From Vibrio stylophorae (lineage in GTDB: Bacteria > Pseudomonadota > Gammaproteobacteria > Enterobacterales > Vibrionaceae), in the NCBI RefSeq assembly GCF_921293875.1, contig NZ_CAKLDI010000001.1, forward strand, positions 1,022,475 through 1,086,474: 64,000 nucleotides of DNA, read 5' to 3'. The notes below the pieces were generated by a model. The model saw nothing but the letters and a program-made list of their open reading frames with translations, had not been told where the DNA came from and did not search any database. Positions 7,664-20,451 of the stretch are shown piece by piece (position 1 is the first letter of the stretch; the number at the start of each line of letters is the position of its first letter). A program made the translations under genes and the position numbers.

Positions 7664-9394
7664 TTAACCGATTTGTTGCCACAGTTGCCAATAACGGCCT
7701 TTGGCATCAAGCAGCGCTTGGTGACTGCCGGATTCAGCAAACTGACCTTGCTCCATCACATGCACTTGATCCATCTGCGCAAGACCAACCAAACGGTGGG
7801 TAATGTAAAGCACGGTTTTCCCTTGCCAATGGGCTTGCAGCAGCTTGAGGATCTGCTGCTCGGTGCGGCGATCTAAGCCTTCGGTTGGTTCATCTAAAAG
7901 AAGAATTGGCGCGTTGTGCAAAATCGCACGGGCAATGCCAATACGGCGGCGCTCACCACCAGAAAGCTGGCGTCCACCTTCACCGAGCCATAGGTTCATC
8001 TTCTGCTCTGTTTCACCCAAATAGCCCAGTTCAACTTGCTCTAGTGCCTGTTGCAATTGTGCATCGGTGGCCTCAGGTTTGGCTAAACGCAGGTTGTCGC
8101 GCAGGGTGTCATTGAGCAGATCAACGCGCTGACTGACCACAGTGATCGCTTGGCGAAGCGCAGACTCTTGCCATTGGTCAAGGGCTATACCATCGATGGT
8201 GATTTGCCCCTGCTGCGGATCATATTGCCGTGTCAGCAATTTGAGTAGGGTGGATTTCCCGCAGCCCGTTTGACCTAAAATCGCCGCTTTTTCGCCAGCT
8301 TTAAGGCTGAGCGTACATTGTGATAATACCCAAGGTTGCTGCGCGTTATAGCGATAGTTCACCGCATCGAACGCGATGGCACCTTGGCATGGGCCGGTAA
8401 ATTGTGACTGGCTAAAATCAACATCGGGTTTGGCATTTAAAATGGCATTGAGACGCTTGGCCGCTGTTTGCGTTTGCCCTAAGAAGTGAAAGGCGCCGGC
8501 CACGGGCATTAAAATTTCCATAGCGCCTAGCGTACTAAAGGCGACCAACGCGATGAGCGGATTTTGTTCATGACCGCCGACACCATCAGCGGCAAGCCAA
8601 AGCATCAATACCAGCAAAGTACCACCGCAAAGGAGCAATAGGGCGCTGGCTAGGCCGGTGAGATGCGCCATGCGATGCTGCGCTGAAAATAGCACTCGCT
8701 GCTCTTGATTGAGGGCTTGGCGATAACGCGCTTCACCGCCAAAGAGCACTAATTCAGCATGCCCTTGTAGCCAGTCCATGAGGCGCACACGAATCGCCAT
8801 TTTTTGATCCGCTAGCGCGCTGCTGGGCGCTTTACCTAAGCGATAGAAGATCACAGGTAAAATCAGCAGCAGTGCTGTCAAACAAGCGCCAAGAATTAGC
8901 GCTAGCGCAGGGTCAAAAAAGGCAATCAGACCGCTGGTGGCCAAAATCGCCAATACGCCGACAACCATGGGGGAAACCAAGCGCAAATACACTTGGTCCA
9001 TGGCATCCACATCACTGATCAGGCGATTGAGAATGTCGGCATCACGTAGATCGCCTAGCGTACCAGGGATCAGCGGCGCCAGTTTTTCAAAGAAATAAAC
9101 GCGAAGGCGAGTGAGCAATTTAAATGTGGCGTTATGACTGACCACACGCTCGCCCCAACGGCCAGCCGTTCGCGCCATGGACAAACCACGGACGCCGCCA
9201 GCAGGCAGCATATAGTTAAAAAATTGCGAGGCAAGCGGGCTTAAACCGGCCACCGCCGCGGCGGAAATAAACCAGCCAGACAGGCTCAGCAAACCCACAG
9301 CGGCGCACACTGTGGCAAGCGCCAATACCATGCCAAGGCTGAGTTCAAACCAGTGGTAGCGATAAAGGCGTAAAAACGGCATTAAATCACGCAT
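7664..9394 (-). CDS. cydC: Heterodimeric ABC exporter subunit CydC (cytochrome bd assembly)
   Basis: Inner-membrane half-transporter (576 residues). With CydD it exports cysteine and glutathione to the periplasm or, by the newer view, moves haem; it is needed to assemble cytochrome bd. Six transmembrane helices fill about residues 15-310. The nucleotide-binding domain has Walker A LGQTGCGKST, signature LSGGERRR and Walker B ILLLDEPTEGLD. I chose the ATG at 9394 because AAGGAG lies 8 bases upstream and the family starts MRxLxPFLxLY; a longer frame reaches 9457 but lies inside cydD. It overlaps the end of cydD by 8 bases (ATGCGTGA), so translation is coupled. Confidence 0.94.
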   Translation of the reverse strand: MRDLMPFLRLYRYHWFELSLGMVLALATVCAAVGLLSLSGWFISAAAVAGLSPLASQFFNYMLPAGGVRGLSMARTAGRWGERVVSHNATFKLLTRLRVYFFEKLAPLIPGTLGDLRDADILNRLISDVDAMDQVYLRLVSPMVVGVLAILATSGLIAFFDPALALILGACLTALLLILPVIFYRLGKAPSSALADQKMAIRVRLMDWLQGHAELVLFGGEARYRQALNQEQRVLFSAQHRMAHLTGLASALLLLCGGTLLVLMLWLAADGVGGHEQNPLIALVAFSTLGAMEILMPVAGAFHFLGQTQTAAKRLNAILNAKPDVDFSQSQFTGPCQGAIAFDAVNYRYNAQQPWVLSQCTLSLKAGEKAAILGQTGCGKSTLLKLLTRQYDPQQGQITIDGIALDQWQESALRQAITVVSQRVDLLNDTLRDNLRLAKPEATDAQLQQALEQVELGYLGETEQKMNLWLGEGGRQLSGGERRRIGIARAILHNAPILLLDEPTEGLDRRTEQQILKLLQAHWQGKTVLYITHRLVGLAQMDQVHVMEQGQFAESGSHQALLDAKGRYWQLWQQIG

Positions 9395-11174
9395 CGATAT
9401 CTCCTTGCAGCGCTGGGGCATGTTGGCGTAAAAGGGCAAATTCACCTTGTTGATCATTGCTTAAGGTTACAAAGTCACCTTGCTGAACCAATTGACCTTG
9501 TTTGAACACGAGGATCTGTTGGTAATGTTTGAGCTCATCAAGGCGATGGCTCACGGCAAGGGTGGTGCAACCTTGGCTGATTTGGTCGATGCTTTGTTGG
9601 ACCAATCGCTCGCTGCGTGCATCTAAGCTGGCGGTGGCTTCATCCAAAAGCCACAGCTGGCCTTGCTGCAAAATGGCGCGCGTGAGCGCAAGACGTTGTG
9701 CTTGGCCCACAGAAAGGCCGCTGCTGCGATCGCCAATGGGTGCATCGAGCATTTCAGGCATCGCTTGTACAAAACTATCGGCATGGGCTTGTTTGAGCGC
9801 GAGCCAGAGTTGGTCGTCATCATGACCTGTGCCAAGGCATAGATTGTCGCGCACAGTGCCATGAAGAAGCTGCGGGTTTTGTCCCACCCAGCTGATATGG
9901 CTGCGCCAATGGTTGGCATCCAAATCACGAAGCTCATAACCACTGATGGTCAAACTGCCTTGATAGGGTAAAAACCCTAAGATTGCGTTCACCAAACTAG
10001 ATTTACCAGCGCCACTGGTTCCCACCACCGCGGTGCGACTGCCGGCTGCCAGCGTAAAGCTCACGGGGCCAAGGAGGACACTGCCATCATTGGCGCGCAC
10101 CAGCAAATCACGCGCTTCAATGGTGAGTGGGGTTTGTAGTGTTGGTGTTTGCGTTCCTTGTGCGGGGTCTTGTTGCTCGGCTTTGGCATCCAAAAATTCA
10201 ACCACGCTTTCAGCTGCGCCCAGCGCTTCGGCTTTGGCATGGTAAAAGGCGCCAAGATCGCGCAGTGGTTGATAGAATTCAGGCGCTAGAATCAGCACAA
10301 ATAGGCCGACAAATAGGGTGATGCCACGACCGTAATCGCCGAAATTCAGCTCGCCGATATAACTAAAGCCAAAATAGACGGCAACGATAGCGATGGATAG
10401 CGCAGTAAAGAACTCTAAAACCGCTGATGAAAGAAAGGCTAAACGCAACACTTCCATGGTGCGCTTGCGAAAGCTCTCGGTACTTTGCTGCATAAACGCA
10501 GTTTCTGCTGGTACGCGGTCAAATAGACGAATGGTCGCAAGGCTTTGCAGGCGGTCATAAAAGTGGCCAGAAAGGCGTTGTAAAGACTCAAAGTTACGCT
10601 TGTTGGCATCGGCGGCGCTGATGCCCACCAAGGCCATAAACAGCGGAACCAAAGGCGCAGTGCAAAGGAATATCAGTCCCGCAGCCCAGTTAAAGGGGAA
10701 GACGACAATGACGATGGTCAGCGGGACGGTGACGGCCAAGACCATTTGCGGTAAATATTTTGCAAAGAAGTCTTGCATCTGCTCGATCTGCTCAAGGGCT
10801 AAGGTTGCCCAGCTACCCGCGGGTTTTTGCGCAATGGCAGCAGGGCCCAAAGCTTTGAGTTTGTCGAGCACCTGTCCGCGAATATGTTCGCGGATTTGTT
10901 CGCCAGCGCGATAACCTGCAATTTCTCGACCCCATGCACACAGCGCGCGGAGCGGAAAAATAGCGATGAGCGCAAGAAATTCAGGGAGAAGGCTGAATTT
11001 ATCCACGTGATTGATAATCAGCTGATGGAGTATATGGGCGAGTAGCGCAGCTTGGCCAATAAGTAAAAGGCCAGCCACAACACCAAGCATCATACTGCGT
11101 CGCAACCACTGCTGACCGATTTTGCTTTGGCTGCGAAGCCAAACGGTCAAGGCGCGTTTTTGAGCTTTATCCAT
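9387..11174 (-). CDS. cydD: Heterodimeric ABC exporter subunit CydD (cytochrome bd assembly)
   Basis: Inner-membrane half-transporter (595 residues), partner of CydC for periplasmic thiol or haem homeostasis during cytochrome bd assembly. The N-terminal membrane domain has six predicted helices. The nucleotide-binding domain has Walker A VGTSGAGKSS, signature LSVGQAQR and Walker B LWLLDEATASLD, then the H-loop histidine in AVSHRLDEL. The signature is LSVGQ rather than the usual LSGGQ, a known CydD trait. No strong ribosome site precedes the ATG. It is first in cydDC and follows trxB on the same strand, the arrangement found in E. coli; a strong hairpin at 11226-11257 separates it from trxB. 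Confidence 0.94.
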   Translation of the reverse strand: MDKAQKRALTVWLRSQSKIGQQWLRRSMMLGVVAGLLLIGQAALLAHILHQLIINHVDKFSLLPEFLALIAIFPLRALCAWGREIAGYRAGEQIREHIRGQVLDKLKALGPAAIAQKPAGSWATLALEQIEQMQDFFAKYLPQMVLAVTVPLTIVIVVFPFNWAAGLIFLCTAPLVPLFMALVGISAADANKRNFESLQRLSGHFYDRLQSLATIRLFDRVPAETAFMQQSTESFRKRTMEVLRLAFLSSAVLEFFTALSIAIVAVYFGFSYIGELNFGDYGRGITLFVGLFVLILAPEFYQPLRDLGAFYHAKAEALGAAESVVEFLDAKAEQQDPAQGTQTPTLQTPLTIEARDLLVRANDGSVLLGPVSFTLAAGSRTAVVGTSGAGKSSLVNAILGFLPYQGSLTISGYELRDLDANHWRSHISWVGQNPQLLHGTVRDNLCLGTGHDDDQLWLALKQAHADSFVQAMPEMLDAPIGDRSSGLSVGQAQRLALTRAILQQGQLWLLDEATASLDARSERLVQQSIDQISQGCTTLAVSHRLDELKHYQQILVFKQGQLVQQGDFVTLSNDQQGEFALLRQHAPALQGDIDA

Positions 11175-11225
11175 ATTGAAAGGCGCTTTTTGTTATGATT
11201 TTGTATCGGATAGAGTACCAAATAA

Positions 11226-11257
11226 AAACACGGTAACCCAAGCGAGTTACCGTGTTT
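11226..11257 (-). terminator. Terminator of trxB
   Basis: Perfect 12-bp stem AAACACGGTAAC / GTTACCGTGTTT with an 8-base loop. On the minus strand it is followed by a T-rich run. It lies 73 bases beyond the trxB stop and before cydD. Confidence 0.85.
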
Positions 11258-11330
11258 CGATAAGATTTGATACCTTTTGAAACAGCTTTGTTATCTTGAC
11301 ACTTGTAGATAACGCGCTGATTGCTGAGGA

Positions 11331-12678
<1,348 letters not shown>

Positions 12679-13179
12679 ATGAACATGGCACAATCTAATA
12701 AAAAACCGTCCAAGGAGCTGGACCGCATCGATCGCAATATTCTGAATGAATTGCAGAAAGATGGCCGTATTTCCAACGTAGAACTATCTAAACGTGTTGG
12801 TTTGTCACCAACACCTTGTCTTGAGCGTGTACGTCGTCTTGAGCGACAAGGCTATATCAATGGCTATACTGCGCTTCTGAATCCACAATATCTTGATGCA
12901 TCGCTGTTGGTTTTTGTTGAGATCACGCTTAACCGTGGTACGCCTGATGTCTTTGAAGAGTTTAATGTGGCGGTTCAACAGCTAGAAGATATTCAAGAAT
13001 GTCATCTAGTTTCTGGTGATTTTGACTACTTGCTGAAAACACGTGTATCAGACATGTCTGCATACCGTAAGTTGCTTGGCGAAACCTTGCTTCGTTTACC
13101 AGGTGTGAATGACACGCGAACTTACGTGGTGATGGAAGAAGTGAAACAGTCAAATCACTTGGTGATCAAAACACGTTAA
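12679..13179 (+). CDS. lrp: Leucine-responsive global regulator Lrp
   Basis: DNA-binding regulator (166 residues) that forms octamers and adjusts amino-acid, nitrogen and envelope genes to leucine supply. The helix-turn-helix region LDRIDRNILNELQKDGRISNVELSKRVGLSPTPCLERV is split here only for reading; key parts are the DRIDRNIL start and the SNVELSKRVGLSPTPC recognition helix (about 40-60). The RAM/AsnC effector domain follows, with FVEITLNRG and HLVSGDFDYLLKTRV. It is nearly identical to enterobacterial Lrp from residue 12 on; only the extreme N-terminus differs. GAGGTGGT precedes ATG 12679; ATG 12685 is an alternative. The next gene is ftsK, the order seen in E. coli. Confidence 0.97.
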   Translation: MNMAQSNKKPSKELDRIDRNILNELQKDGRISNVELSKRVGLSPTPCLERVRRLERQGYINGYTALLNPQYLDASLLVFVEITLNRGTPDVFEEFNVAVQQLEDIQECHLVSGDFDYLLKTRVSDMSAYRKLLGETLLRLPGVNDTRTYVVMEEVKQSNHLVIKTR

Positions 13180-13239
13180 GTGAACCTGAATTTGATCATT
13201 GCAAAGGTGTGATTTCACCCTTTGGATGCACTTCACAAA

Positions 13240-13270
13240 CAAGACGAGCGGCATGATGCCGCTCGTCTTG
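13240..13270 (+). terminator. Hairpin downstream of lrp, terminator-like
   Basis: A 31-bp perfect palindrome (15-base arms around one base, built on AAGACGAGCGGCAT) lies 60 bases after lrp. No long T run follows, so it may instead be an RNA-stabilising hairpin. A smaller bulged hairpin precedes it at 13202-13223. Confidence 0.5.
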
Positions 13271-13367
13271 TCTTGCCTGTTAGCCACTTAGCCGTGCTAT
13301 AGTGTGCGGCGACATTCCAATTCATTCGTGATGTGGTGAACACGTCATCAATTTCATCTGCAGGCCT

Positions 13368-16196
13368 ATGCGATTAACTGGTTTACAACGAATTTATGAA
13401 AGTGTGCTGATTCTTGGGTGGCTCGCTGCTATCTATGTGATGATCGCACTATTGAGCTTTGATCCGGCAGACCCATCTTGGTCACAAACGGGCTGGCATG
13501 GCCCTGTCCATAATTTGATGGGGGCCACTGGCGCTTTCTTTGCCGATAGCTTCTTCTTTATATTCGGCTCTTTAGCCTATCCAATGCCGTTTTTGATCGC
13601 CTTGGCATTGTGGATTGCCTTTAAGCGTCGCGATCCCAGTGAGCGCATTGATTTTGTAGTGCTGGGCACCAAAGTGATTGGTGTGGTGCTTTTGGTGCTT
13701 ACTAGCTGTGGCTTGGCGGATTTGAATTTTGATGATTTTAGCCATTTCTCATCTGGCGGTGTGGTCGGTGATGTTCTGAGCAGCTTGATGTTGCCGCTGT
13801 TTAATCAGCTTGGCACTGTGTTGGTGCTGCTCTTTTGCTGGGCCGCAGGTTTTACTCTGTTTAGTGGCATCTCTTGGTTGACGCTGGTTGATCGCGTTGG
13901 CAGTGGCGTGCTCAATTTAGCAGCTTGGCTGGTTAATTTAGTACGCGGCGATCAAACCATTACGGAGAAAAGCGTTGCTCGTGATACGCAAGATTCCGAT
14001 TTTGCTGCGTCTCAATCTATGCAACTGACCGACTTTGAAGCGCTAGCCGCAGCGCAGCAAGCATCGCGCCATACATCGGTGAATCGTGCGGATGTAGCAG
14101 CTGCATCTCAGGTGCTGCCTGTGGTCAATCAGCACCAATCAGTATCAGCTGAAATTGCACCGGCTACTGAATACACATCTGCCGCTGAAACAGCTGTCGC
14201 GACGCCTAATCGCATTTTCCCTGCCTATGATGATGCGCCGCATTATCAACCCGAGCCTGAAGCATCGGCTGAAACGCGCAGAGAGCCGGTGATCTCTTGG
14301 CCGCAAACAGAGCCGCATGAGATGGCGCCGATGGTTGCGCAGCGTGATGATACGGTTGTGTCCGAGGCTGTTATACCTGAGATGTCCACTGCGTCAGCCC
14401 AAGCTACGGCTGAAGTTGAAACTGATACTAAAGCAGAGTCGCAAACGTCGGTTGCGAATAGTGTCGCTGCGAGCGCATCGTCATGGTCTGAGCAAAACGA
14501 TGCGGCTGCTTTAGAACAGCCTACGCAAAGTGTCGCAGCAGAGCCTGCGCCATCAATGCCAACAGATTTACCATGGCAAGTGGATCCTGAAACCGTCGAT
14601 ACCACCAAGGTGACAGCGCCTGATCCAATTCCAGCGGCGCAGCAACACATGGCGGCAGAGCAGCATCCGTTTTTGATGAAATCTGAGCCCAATTTACCTA
14701 AGCCAACCACGCCGCTACCAACGCTTGATTTGCTGGATCGCCCCGATAAATCTGTGCGTCCAATTAGCCGTGAAGATTTGGAGCAAACGGCGCGCTTGGT
14801 GGAAGCCAAGTTGGCTGATTATAAGATTTCCGCCGAAGTGGTGGGGGTCTATCCAGGACCTGTGATCACCCGTTTTGAATTGGATTTGGCGCCGGGCGTG
14901 AAAGCCAGTCGAATCTCCAACTTGTCGCGAGATTTGGCGCGCTCTTTGTCTGCCATGGCCGTGCGCGTGGTGGAAGTGATTCCGGGTAAGCCCTATGTGG
15001 GCATTGAGCTGCCGAATGTGCATCGTGAAACGGTTTATCTATCAGAAGTAGTTGGCTCTGAGCGCTTTGAAAAAGCAGAGTCACCGCTAGCTGTAGTGCT
15101 TGGTAAAGATATCGCGGGTGAGTCTGTGGTGGCTGATTTGGCCAAAATGCCACACTTGCTAGTGGCGGGTACCACGGGTTCGGGTAAATCTGTGGGCGTC
15201 AACGTGATGATCCTCAGTATGCTCTATAAAGCGACACCCGAAGATGTGCGCTTTATTATGATCGACCCGAAAATGCTGGAGCTTTCGGTTTACGAAGGCA
15301 TTCCACACCTACTCACTGAAGTGGTTACTGACATGAAAGATGCCGGTAATGCACTGCGTTGGTGTGTGGGTGAGATGGAGCGCCGCTATAAGCTGATGTC
15401 GGCCTTGGGCGTGCGTAATATCAAAGGTTTTAATACCAAGCTCAAAGAGGCGGCGGCGGCGGGTCATCCAATTCCAGACCCACTATGGCAACCGGGCGAT
15501 AGCATGGATAAAACCGCGCCAATGCTGGAAAAACTGCCGTTTATCGTGGTCATCGTTGATGAATTTGCCGATCTGATGATGGTGGTGGGCAAGAAGGTAG
15601 AAGAGCTGATTGCCCGTTTGGCGCAAAAAGCACGTGCTGCCGGTATTCACTTGGTGCTCGCGACCCAGCGTCCATCGGTGGATGTGATCACCGGTTTGAT
15701 TAAAGCCAATATTCCATCGCGTATCGCCTTTACCGTTTCCACTAAAATTGACTCGCGTACAGTCCTTGATCAAGGCGGCGCAGAATCGCTACTGGGCATG
15801 GGTGATATGTTGTATCTTCCACCTGGCTCGGGACACACGGTGCGCGTGCATGGCGCCTTTGTTGACGACCATGAAGTGCATAATGTGGTTAACGATTGGA
15901 AAGCTCGTGGTAAACCGCAATATATCGACGCTATTTTGTCAGGTGATCAGGGTGCTGAAAGCTTATTGCCGGGTGAATCAGGTGGCGAAGATGAGTTGGA
16001 TCCACTGTTCGATCAAGTGGCTGCTTTTGTCGCAGAAACACGTCGTGGTTCTGTTTCTGGCGTTCAGCGTAAATTCCGCATTGGCTATAACCGTGCATCG
16101 CGTATTGTGGAGCAGCTGGAGGCTCATGGTATCGTCAGCCCGCCAGGGGTGAATGGTAACCGTGAAGTATTAGCGCCCACGCCGCCACGCGATTAA
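13368..16196 (+). CDS. ftsK: DNA translocase FtsK
   Basis: Septal DNA pump (942 residues) that clears the chromosome from the division plane and triggers XerCD recombination at dif. The N-terminal membrane domain (about 1-190) has several helices that target it to the divisome. A long linker rich in Ala, Glu, Gln and Pro follows (about 200-450). The motor domain has Walker A GTTGSGKS (about 600-607) and Walker [13 protein letters not shown], plus [12 protein letters not shown]. The C-terminal winged-helix gamma domain ([18 protein letters not shown]) reads KOPS sites. The linker is shorter than in E. coli FtsK (1329 residues). It lies between lrp and lolA, as in enterobacteria. Confidence 0.97.
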   Translation: MRLTGLQRIYESVLILGWLAAIYVMIALLSFDPADPSWSQTGWHGPVHNLMGATGAFFADSFFFIFGSLAYPMPFLIALALWIAFKRRDPSERIDFVVLGTKVIGVVLLVLTSCGLADLNFDDFSHFSSGGVVGDVLSSLMLPLFNQLGTVLVLLFCWAAGFTLFSGISWLTLVDRVGSGVLNLAAWLVNLVRGDQTITEKSVARDTQDSDFAASQSMQLTDFEALAAAQQASRHTSVNRADVAAASQVLPVVNQHQSVSAEIAPATEYTSAAETAVATPNRIFPAYDDAPHYQPEPEASAETRREPVISWPQTEPHEMAPMVAQRDDTVVSEAVIPEMSTASAQATAEVETDTKAESQTSVANSVAASASSWSEQNDAAALEQPTQSVAAEPAPSMPTDLPWQVDPETVDTTKVTAPDPIPAAQQHMAAEQHPFLMKSEPNLPKPTTPLPTLDLLDRPDKSVRPISREDLEQTARLVEAKLADYKISAEVVGVYPGPVITRFELDLAPGVKASRISNLSRDLARSLSAMAVRVVEVIPGKPYVGIELPNVHRETVYLSEVVGSERFEKAESPLAVVLGKDIAGESVVADLAKMPHLLVAGTTGSGKSVGVNVMILSMLYKATPEDVRFIMIDPKMLELSVYEGIPHLLTEVVTDMKDAGNALRWCVGEMERRYKLMSALGVRNIKGFNTKLKEAAAAGHPIPDPLWQPGDSMDKTAPMLEKLPFIVVIVDEFADLMMVVGKKVEELIARLAQKARAAGIHLVLATQRPSVDVITGLIKANIPSRIAFTVSTKIDSRTVLDQGGAESLLGMGDMLYLPPGSGHTVRVHGAFVDDHEVHNVVNDWKARGKPQYIDAILSGDQGAESLLPGESGGEDELDPLFDQVAAFVAETRRGSVSGVQRKFRIGYNRASRIVEQLEAHGIVSPPGVNGNREVLAPTPPRD

Positions 16197-16284
16197 TGAG
16201 ATAAGCGATACAAACCATCAAATAGGAAATCGACGGAACGCAATGGCGTCGTCATGGTCTGATAAAGACCCAGCAGGAACGAGT

Positions 16285-16902
16285 ATGATGATGAAAAAAT
16301 TGATGATTGGGGCTTTGGCCCTGTTGCCTTTGAGTCAAGCCTTTGCCGGTGATACTGAGCGCGATGCTTTAATTGCGCGCTTAAATCAAACGGATGCATT
16401 TACCGCAAATTTTGACCAGGTGGTTACCAGTCCTGAAGGGGAAGTGGTGATGAAAGGGCAGGGCAAAGCATGGTTAAAGCGTCCAAGTTTTTTCCGTTGG
16501 CATACCCTCACGCCGGATGAAAATCTTCTGGTTTCTGATGGCCAAACCCTGTGGTATTTCAATCCATTTGTTGAGCAAGTAACTGCGATGTGGCTTAAAG
16601 ATGCCACTGAACAAACGCCACTAGTGCTGATTACGCAAAATAACCCAGCTGATTGGCAAAATTACAGTGTGACGCAAAAGGGTGATACCTTTACCTTGAC
16701 GCCAAAAGTGGCGCAAAGTAACCAAGGAACCTTTACTGTCACTGTGAATGATAAAGGTCAGGTCAAAGGGCTTGCGATGACTGAGCAAGATGGTCAGCTG
16801 AGCAAATTTACCTTTAACCATTTTCAAGCCACCATGCCGGCGGCGAGCCAGTTCCAATTTACCGTACCTGAAGGCGTTGAGCTTGACGACCAACGTCAGT
16901 GA
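16285..16902 (+). CDS. lolA: Outer-membrane lipoprotein carrier LolA
   Basis: Periplasmic chaperone (205 residues) that takes lipoproteins from LolCDE and delivers them to LolB at the outer membrane. A signal peptide (MKKLMIGALALLPLSQAFA) is followed by the mature LolA fold, with FTANFDQ, GKAWLKRPSFFRW and DGQTLWYFNPFVEQVT all typical. Three consecutive ATG codons start at 16285; AGGA at 16274-16277 supports the first. The open frame runs 14 codons further without a ribosome site. rarA begins 6 bases after the stop. The many lipoproteins in this window would be clients. Confidence 0.95.
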   Translation: MMMKKLMIGALALLPLSQAFAGDTERDALIARLNQTDAFTANFDQVVTSPEGEVVMKGQGKAWLKRPSFFRWHTLTPDENLLVSDGQTLWYFNPFVEQVTAMWLKDATEQTPLVLITQNNPADWQNYSVTQKGDTFTLTPKVAQSNQGTFTVTVNDKGQVKGLAMTEQDGQLSKFTFNHFQATMPAASQFQFTVPEGVELDDQRQ

Positions 16903-16908
16903 GACTGA

Positions 16909-18246
16909 ATGGACAGTTTAAGTTTTGATTTTGGCGAAGCAGATTTTCGCCCATTGGCCGCACGAATGCGGCCAACTTGTTTAGAGCAGTATATCGGCCA
17001 AGACCATCTGTTAGCGGCGGATAAACCACTGCATCGAGCCATCGCTGCAGGTCACCTGCATTCGATGATTTTATGGGGCCCACCAGGCACAGGCAAAACC
17101 ACCTTAGCTGAGATTGCCGCGAGCTACGCCAATGCGCGTGTCGAACGTGTCTCTGCGGTGACCTCTGGCGTCAAAGAGATTCGCGCCGCTGTTGAAAAGG
17201 CGCGCGACAATAAGCTTGCGGGCCATCGCACCATCTTGTTTGTGGATGAGGTGCATCGCTTTAACAAAAGCCAGCAAGATGCCTTTTTGCCCCATATCGA
17301 AGATGGCACTGTCACCTTTATTGGCGCGACCACAGAAAATCCATCTTTTGAGCTCAATAACGCGCTGCTCTCACGGGCGCGGGTATATAAGCTCACCTCC
17401 TTAGAGCAAAAAGATATTCTGGCAGTGCTTGAACAAGCCTTGTCAGACACGTCGCGCGGCTTGGGTGAACGTGACCTTCATTTTGCCGATGGTGTGCTCA
17501 CGCAGCTGGCGGCCTTTGTCTCTGGCGATGCGCGCATGGCGCTCAATTATCTTGAGATGCTGAGCGATATGGTGGCGGATGATAGCCAAGTGATTGATAG
17601 CGCTATGTTGGCGCAAGTCACGGGTGAAAAGCTGGCGCGCTTTGATAACAAAGGCGATCTTTGGTACGACTTAATTTCTGCGCTGCACAAATCAGTGCGG
17701 GGCTCTAATCCAGATGCTGCGCTCTATTGGTATGCGCGTATTATTACCGCTGGTGGTGATCCGCTTTATGTGGCGCGTCGACTTTTGGCGATTGCTTCTG
17801 AAGATGTGGGTAATGCCGATCCACGCGGCATGCAAGTGGCCATCGCAGCTTGGGATTGTTTTACTCGTGTCGGTCCTGCGGAAGGCGAGCGCGCTATTGC
17901 ACAAGCGATTGTTTATTTGGCCTGCGCACCGAAAAGTAATGCGGTGTATACGGCTTGGAAGCAAGCGATGCAAGATGCGCTGCAACATCCAGATTATGAA
18001 GTGCCGCACCACCTGCGCAATGCTCCGACCCAGTTGATGAAAGAGCTGGGCTATGGCGCCGAATATCGCTATGCCCATGATGAACCCAATGCATATGCAG
18101 CAGGGGAGTGTTACTTCCCAGCTGAATTGGCTCATCAACGCTACTATCATCCGGTTGCGCGAGGTCTTGAAACACAAATCGCTGAAAAATTAGCCTACCT
18201 TGATGGGCTCAATGCAAAAAGCCCAAACAAGCGCTACCAAAAGTAG
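16909..18246 (+). CDS. rarA: Replication-associated recombination AAA+ ATPase RarA (MgsA)
   Basis: Cytosolic AAA+ protein (445 residues) of the RarA/MgsA/WRNIP1 family, acting at stalled replication forks. Walker A GPPGTGKT is at 57-64, Walker B is [10 protein letters not shown], and sensor 1 is [14 protein letters not shown]. The C-terminal tetramerisation part contains the family blocks [15 protein letters not shown] and DVGNADPRG. Length matches E. coli. It follows lolA by 6 bases and precedes serS, the same order as in E. coli. Confidence 0.96.
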   Translation: MDSLSFDFGEADFRPLAARMRPTCLEQYIGQDHLLAADKPLHRAIAAGHLHSMILWGPPGTGKTTLAEIAASYANARVERVSAVTSGVKEIRAAVEKARDNKLAGHRTILFVDEVHRFNKSQQDAFLPHIEDGTVTFIGATTENPSFELNNALLSRARVYKLTSLEQKDILAVLEQALSDTSRGLGERDLHFADGVLTQLAAFVSGDARMALNYLEMLSDMVADDSQVIDSAMLAQVTGEKLARFDNKGDLWYDLISALHKSVRGSNPDAALYWYARIITAGGDPLYVARRLLAIASEDVGNADPRGMQVAIAAWDCFTRVGPAEGERAIAQAIVYLACAPKSNAVYTAWKQAMQDALQHPDYEVPHHLRNAPTQLMKELGYGAEYRYAHDEPNAYAAGECYFPAELAHQRYYHPVARGLETQIAEKLAYLDGLNAKSPNKRYQK

Positions 18247-18304
18247 CCTAACTTGGGTATCTTTGGCAGGTCGCATTTTTTAATGTGAATTTTACCTATT
18301 TCGA

Positions 18305-18334
18305 CTGGCCAGGGCTTTGCCTTGGCAGTTTTTA
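18305..18334 (+). terminator. Terminator between rarA and serS
   Basis: CTGGCCAGGGC and GCCTTGGCAG pair with one bulged G and one G-T pair around a TTT loop, followed by five T. It ends 27 bases before serS, so serS probably has its own promoter or reads through. Confidence 0.6.
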
Positions 18335-18354
18335 TTTCAACTTAACGGGCTTAG

Positions 18355-19650
<1,296 letters not shown>

Positions 19651-19712
19651 CCATTTGTATCGATTCGCGCATCTATCTTGCTGAATCGACCTTGGTATAG
19701 ATAGCACGCATT

Positions 19713-19740
19713 AAAAAGCACCCTAAGGGGTGCTTTTTTT
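19713..19740. terminator. Bidirectional terminator between serS and the sulA-like gene
   Basis: AAAAAGCACCC pairs with GGGTGCTTTTT around a short loop; T run of seven on the plus side and five on the minus side. Confidence 0.85.
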
Positions 19741-19802
19741 GTGCCTGTGATGACCTCTGGCTATCGCTTATCAGGGGAATACAAGGTTGTTGCTTGCAAA
19801 AC

Positions 19803-20180
19803 TCAATGTAGCCAGTTGGTTTTTTGAATTTGATAGAGCGCAAAGTGGTGAGGTGCGGGTAGATCAAGTGGCTGCTCTCCAAGGTAGATCACCGCACTGC
19901 GATGGCCACAGCTTGCCAATTGTTCAATCATCGTGCAGGCATGCTCAGCATTTTGGCAGGTGACTAACTGGGTTTTGCTAAGGTCGAGATTGCTGTGCCT
20001 GATAAATTGGGCTGCTCTTTTTCTTTCGTCACAGATTACTGTGATCCACCGAGGCTGTTGATTCAATTTTATTTGAAGTGAGTGCGGAAGTTGCTCGACC
20101 AGTTTAGCTTGGGGTTCATGATAAGATGAAAACCATGAATTTTGACTAACGTGTTGTTTTTGATAAAAAGAAATAGTCAT
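19803..20180 (-). CDS. sulA: SulA-like SOS cell-division inhibitor
   Basis: Small protein (125 residues) read as a SulA-family member, which in E. coli blocks FtsZ polymerisation during the SOS response until Lon degrades it. Support: the block QQPRWITVICDERKRAA followed by LDLSKTQLV and SAVIYLGE aligns in order with E. coli SulA (QQSRWQLWL, LPLTKVMQI, SVVIGWLAD). A perfect LexA box lies at 20216-20231, 36 bases before the start. It is divergent from tfoX/sxy, as sulA is in E. coli. The N-terminus is shorter and unlike E. coli. Similarity is weak residue by residue, so the operator and synteny carry much of the call. Confidence 0.82.
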   Translation of the reverse strand: MTISFYQKQHVSQNSWFSSYHEPQAKLVEQLPHSLQIKLNQQPRWITVICDERKRAAQFIRHSNLDLSKTQLVTCQNAEHACTMIEQLASCGHRSAVIYLGEQPLDLPAPHHFALYQIQKTNWLH

Positions 20181-20215
20181 GTCAAATCTCGCTTAAAACT
20201 GATAATAAAAACAGC

Positions 20216-20231
20216 CTGTATACGCATACAG
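20216..20231. promoter_or_regulatory. LexA (SOS) box of the sulA-like gene
   Basis: CTGTATACGCATACAG is a perfect palindrome and matches the CTGT-N8-ACAG consensus of gammaproteobacterial LexA. It lies 36 bases upstream of the sulA-like start and about 220 bases from tfoX. Confidence 0.92.
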
Positions 20232-20372
20232 TATTCCTTTTTTATTTTTATTGCAACTGAGTCGGAATGAAAATTGTGAGAAACATCGGCCCGTGCTGTT
20301 GAATATGTGTCCGTCCCCGCTATTTTTTTACGCACCATCATTCTAAAATACTGGGCATACAACGAGTATGAG

Positions 20373-20451
20373 TGCAATTGATTGCACCAATAATAAAAAA
20401 TGAATCAGCCGGGGAAGCTGAGTTCTTTGCGACCAACCAAAGGAAATTGGT
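20373..20451 (+). promoter_or_regulatory. tfoX leader with hairpins around the ribosome site
   Basis: Two inverted repeats are visible. GTGCAAT-TG-ATTGCAC lies at about 20373-20388. ACCAA...TTGGT flanks the AAAGGAAA ribosome site just before the tfoX ATG, which places the site in a loop. Translation of sxy/tfoX in Haemophilus, E. coli and Vibrio cholerae is controlled by 5' RNA structure, so a similar control is plausible. Confidence 0.4.
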
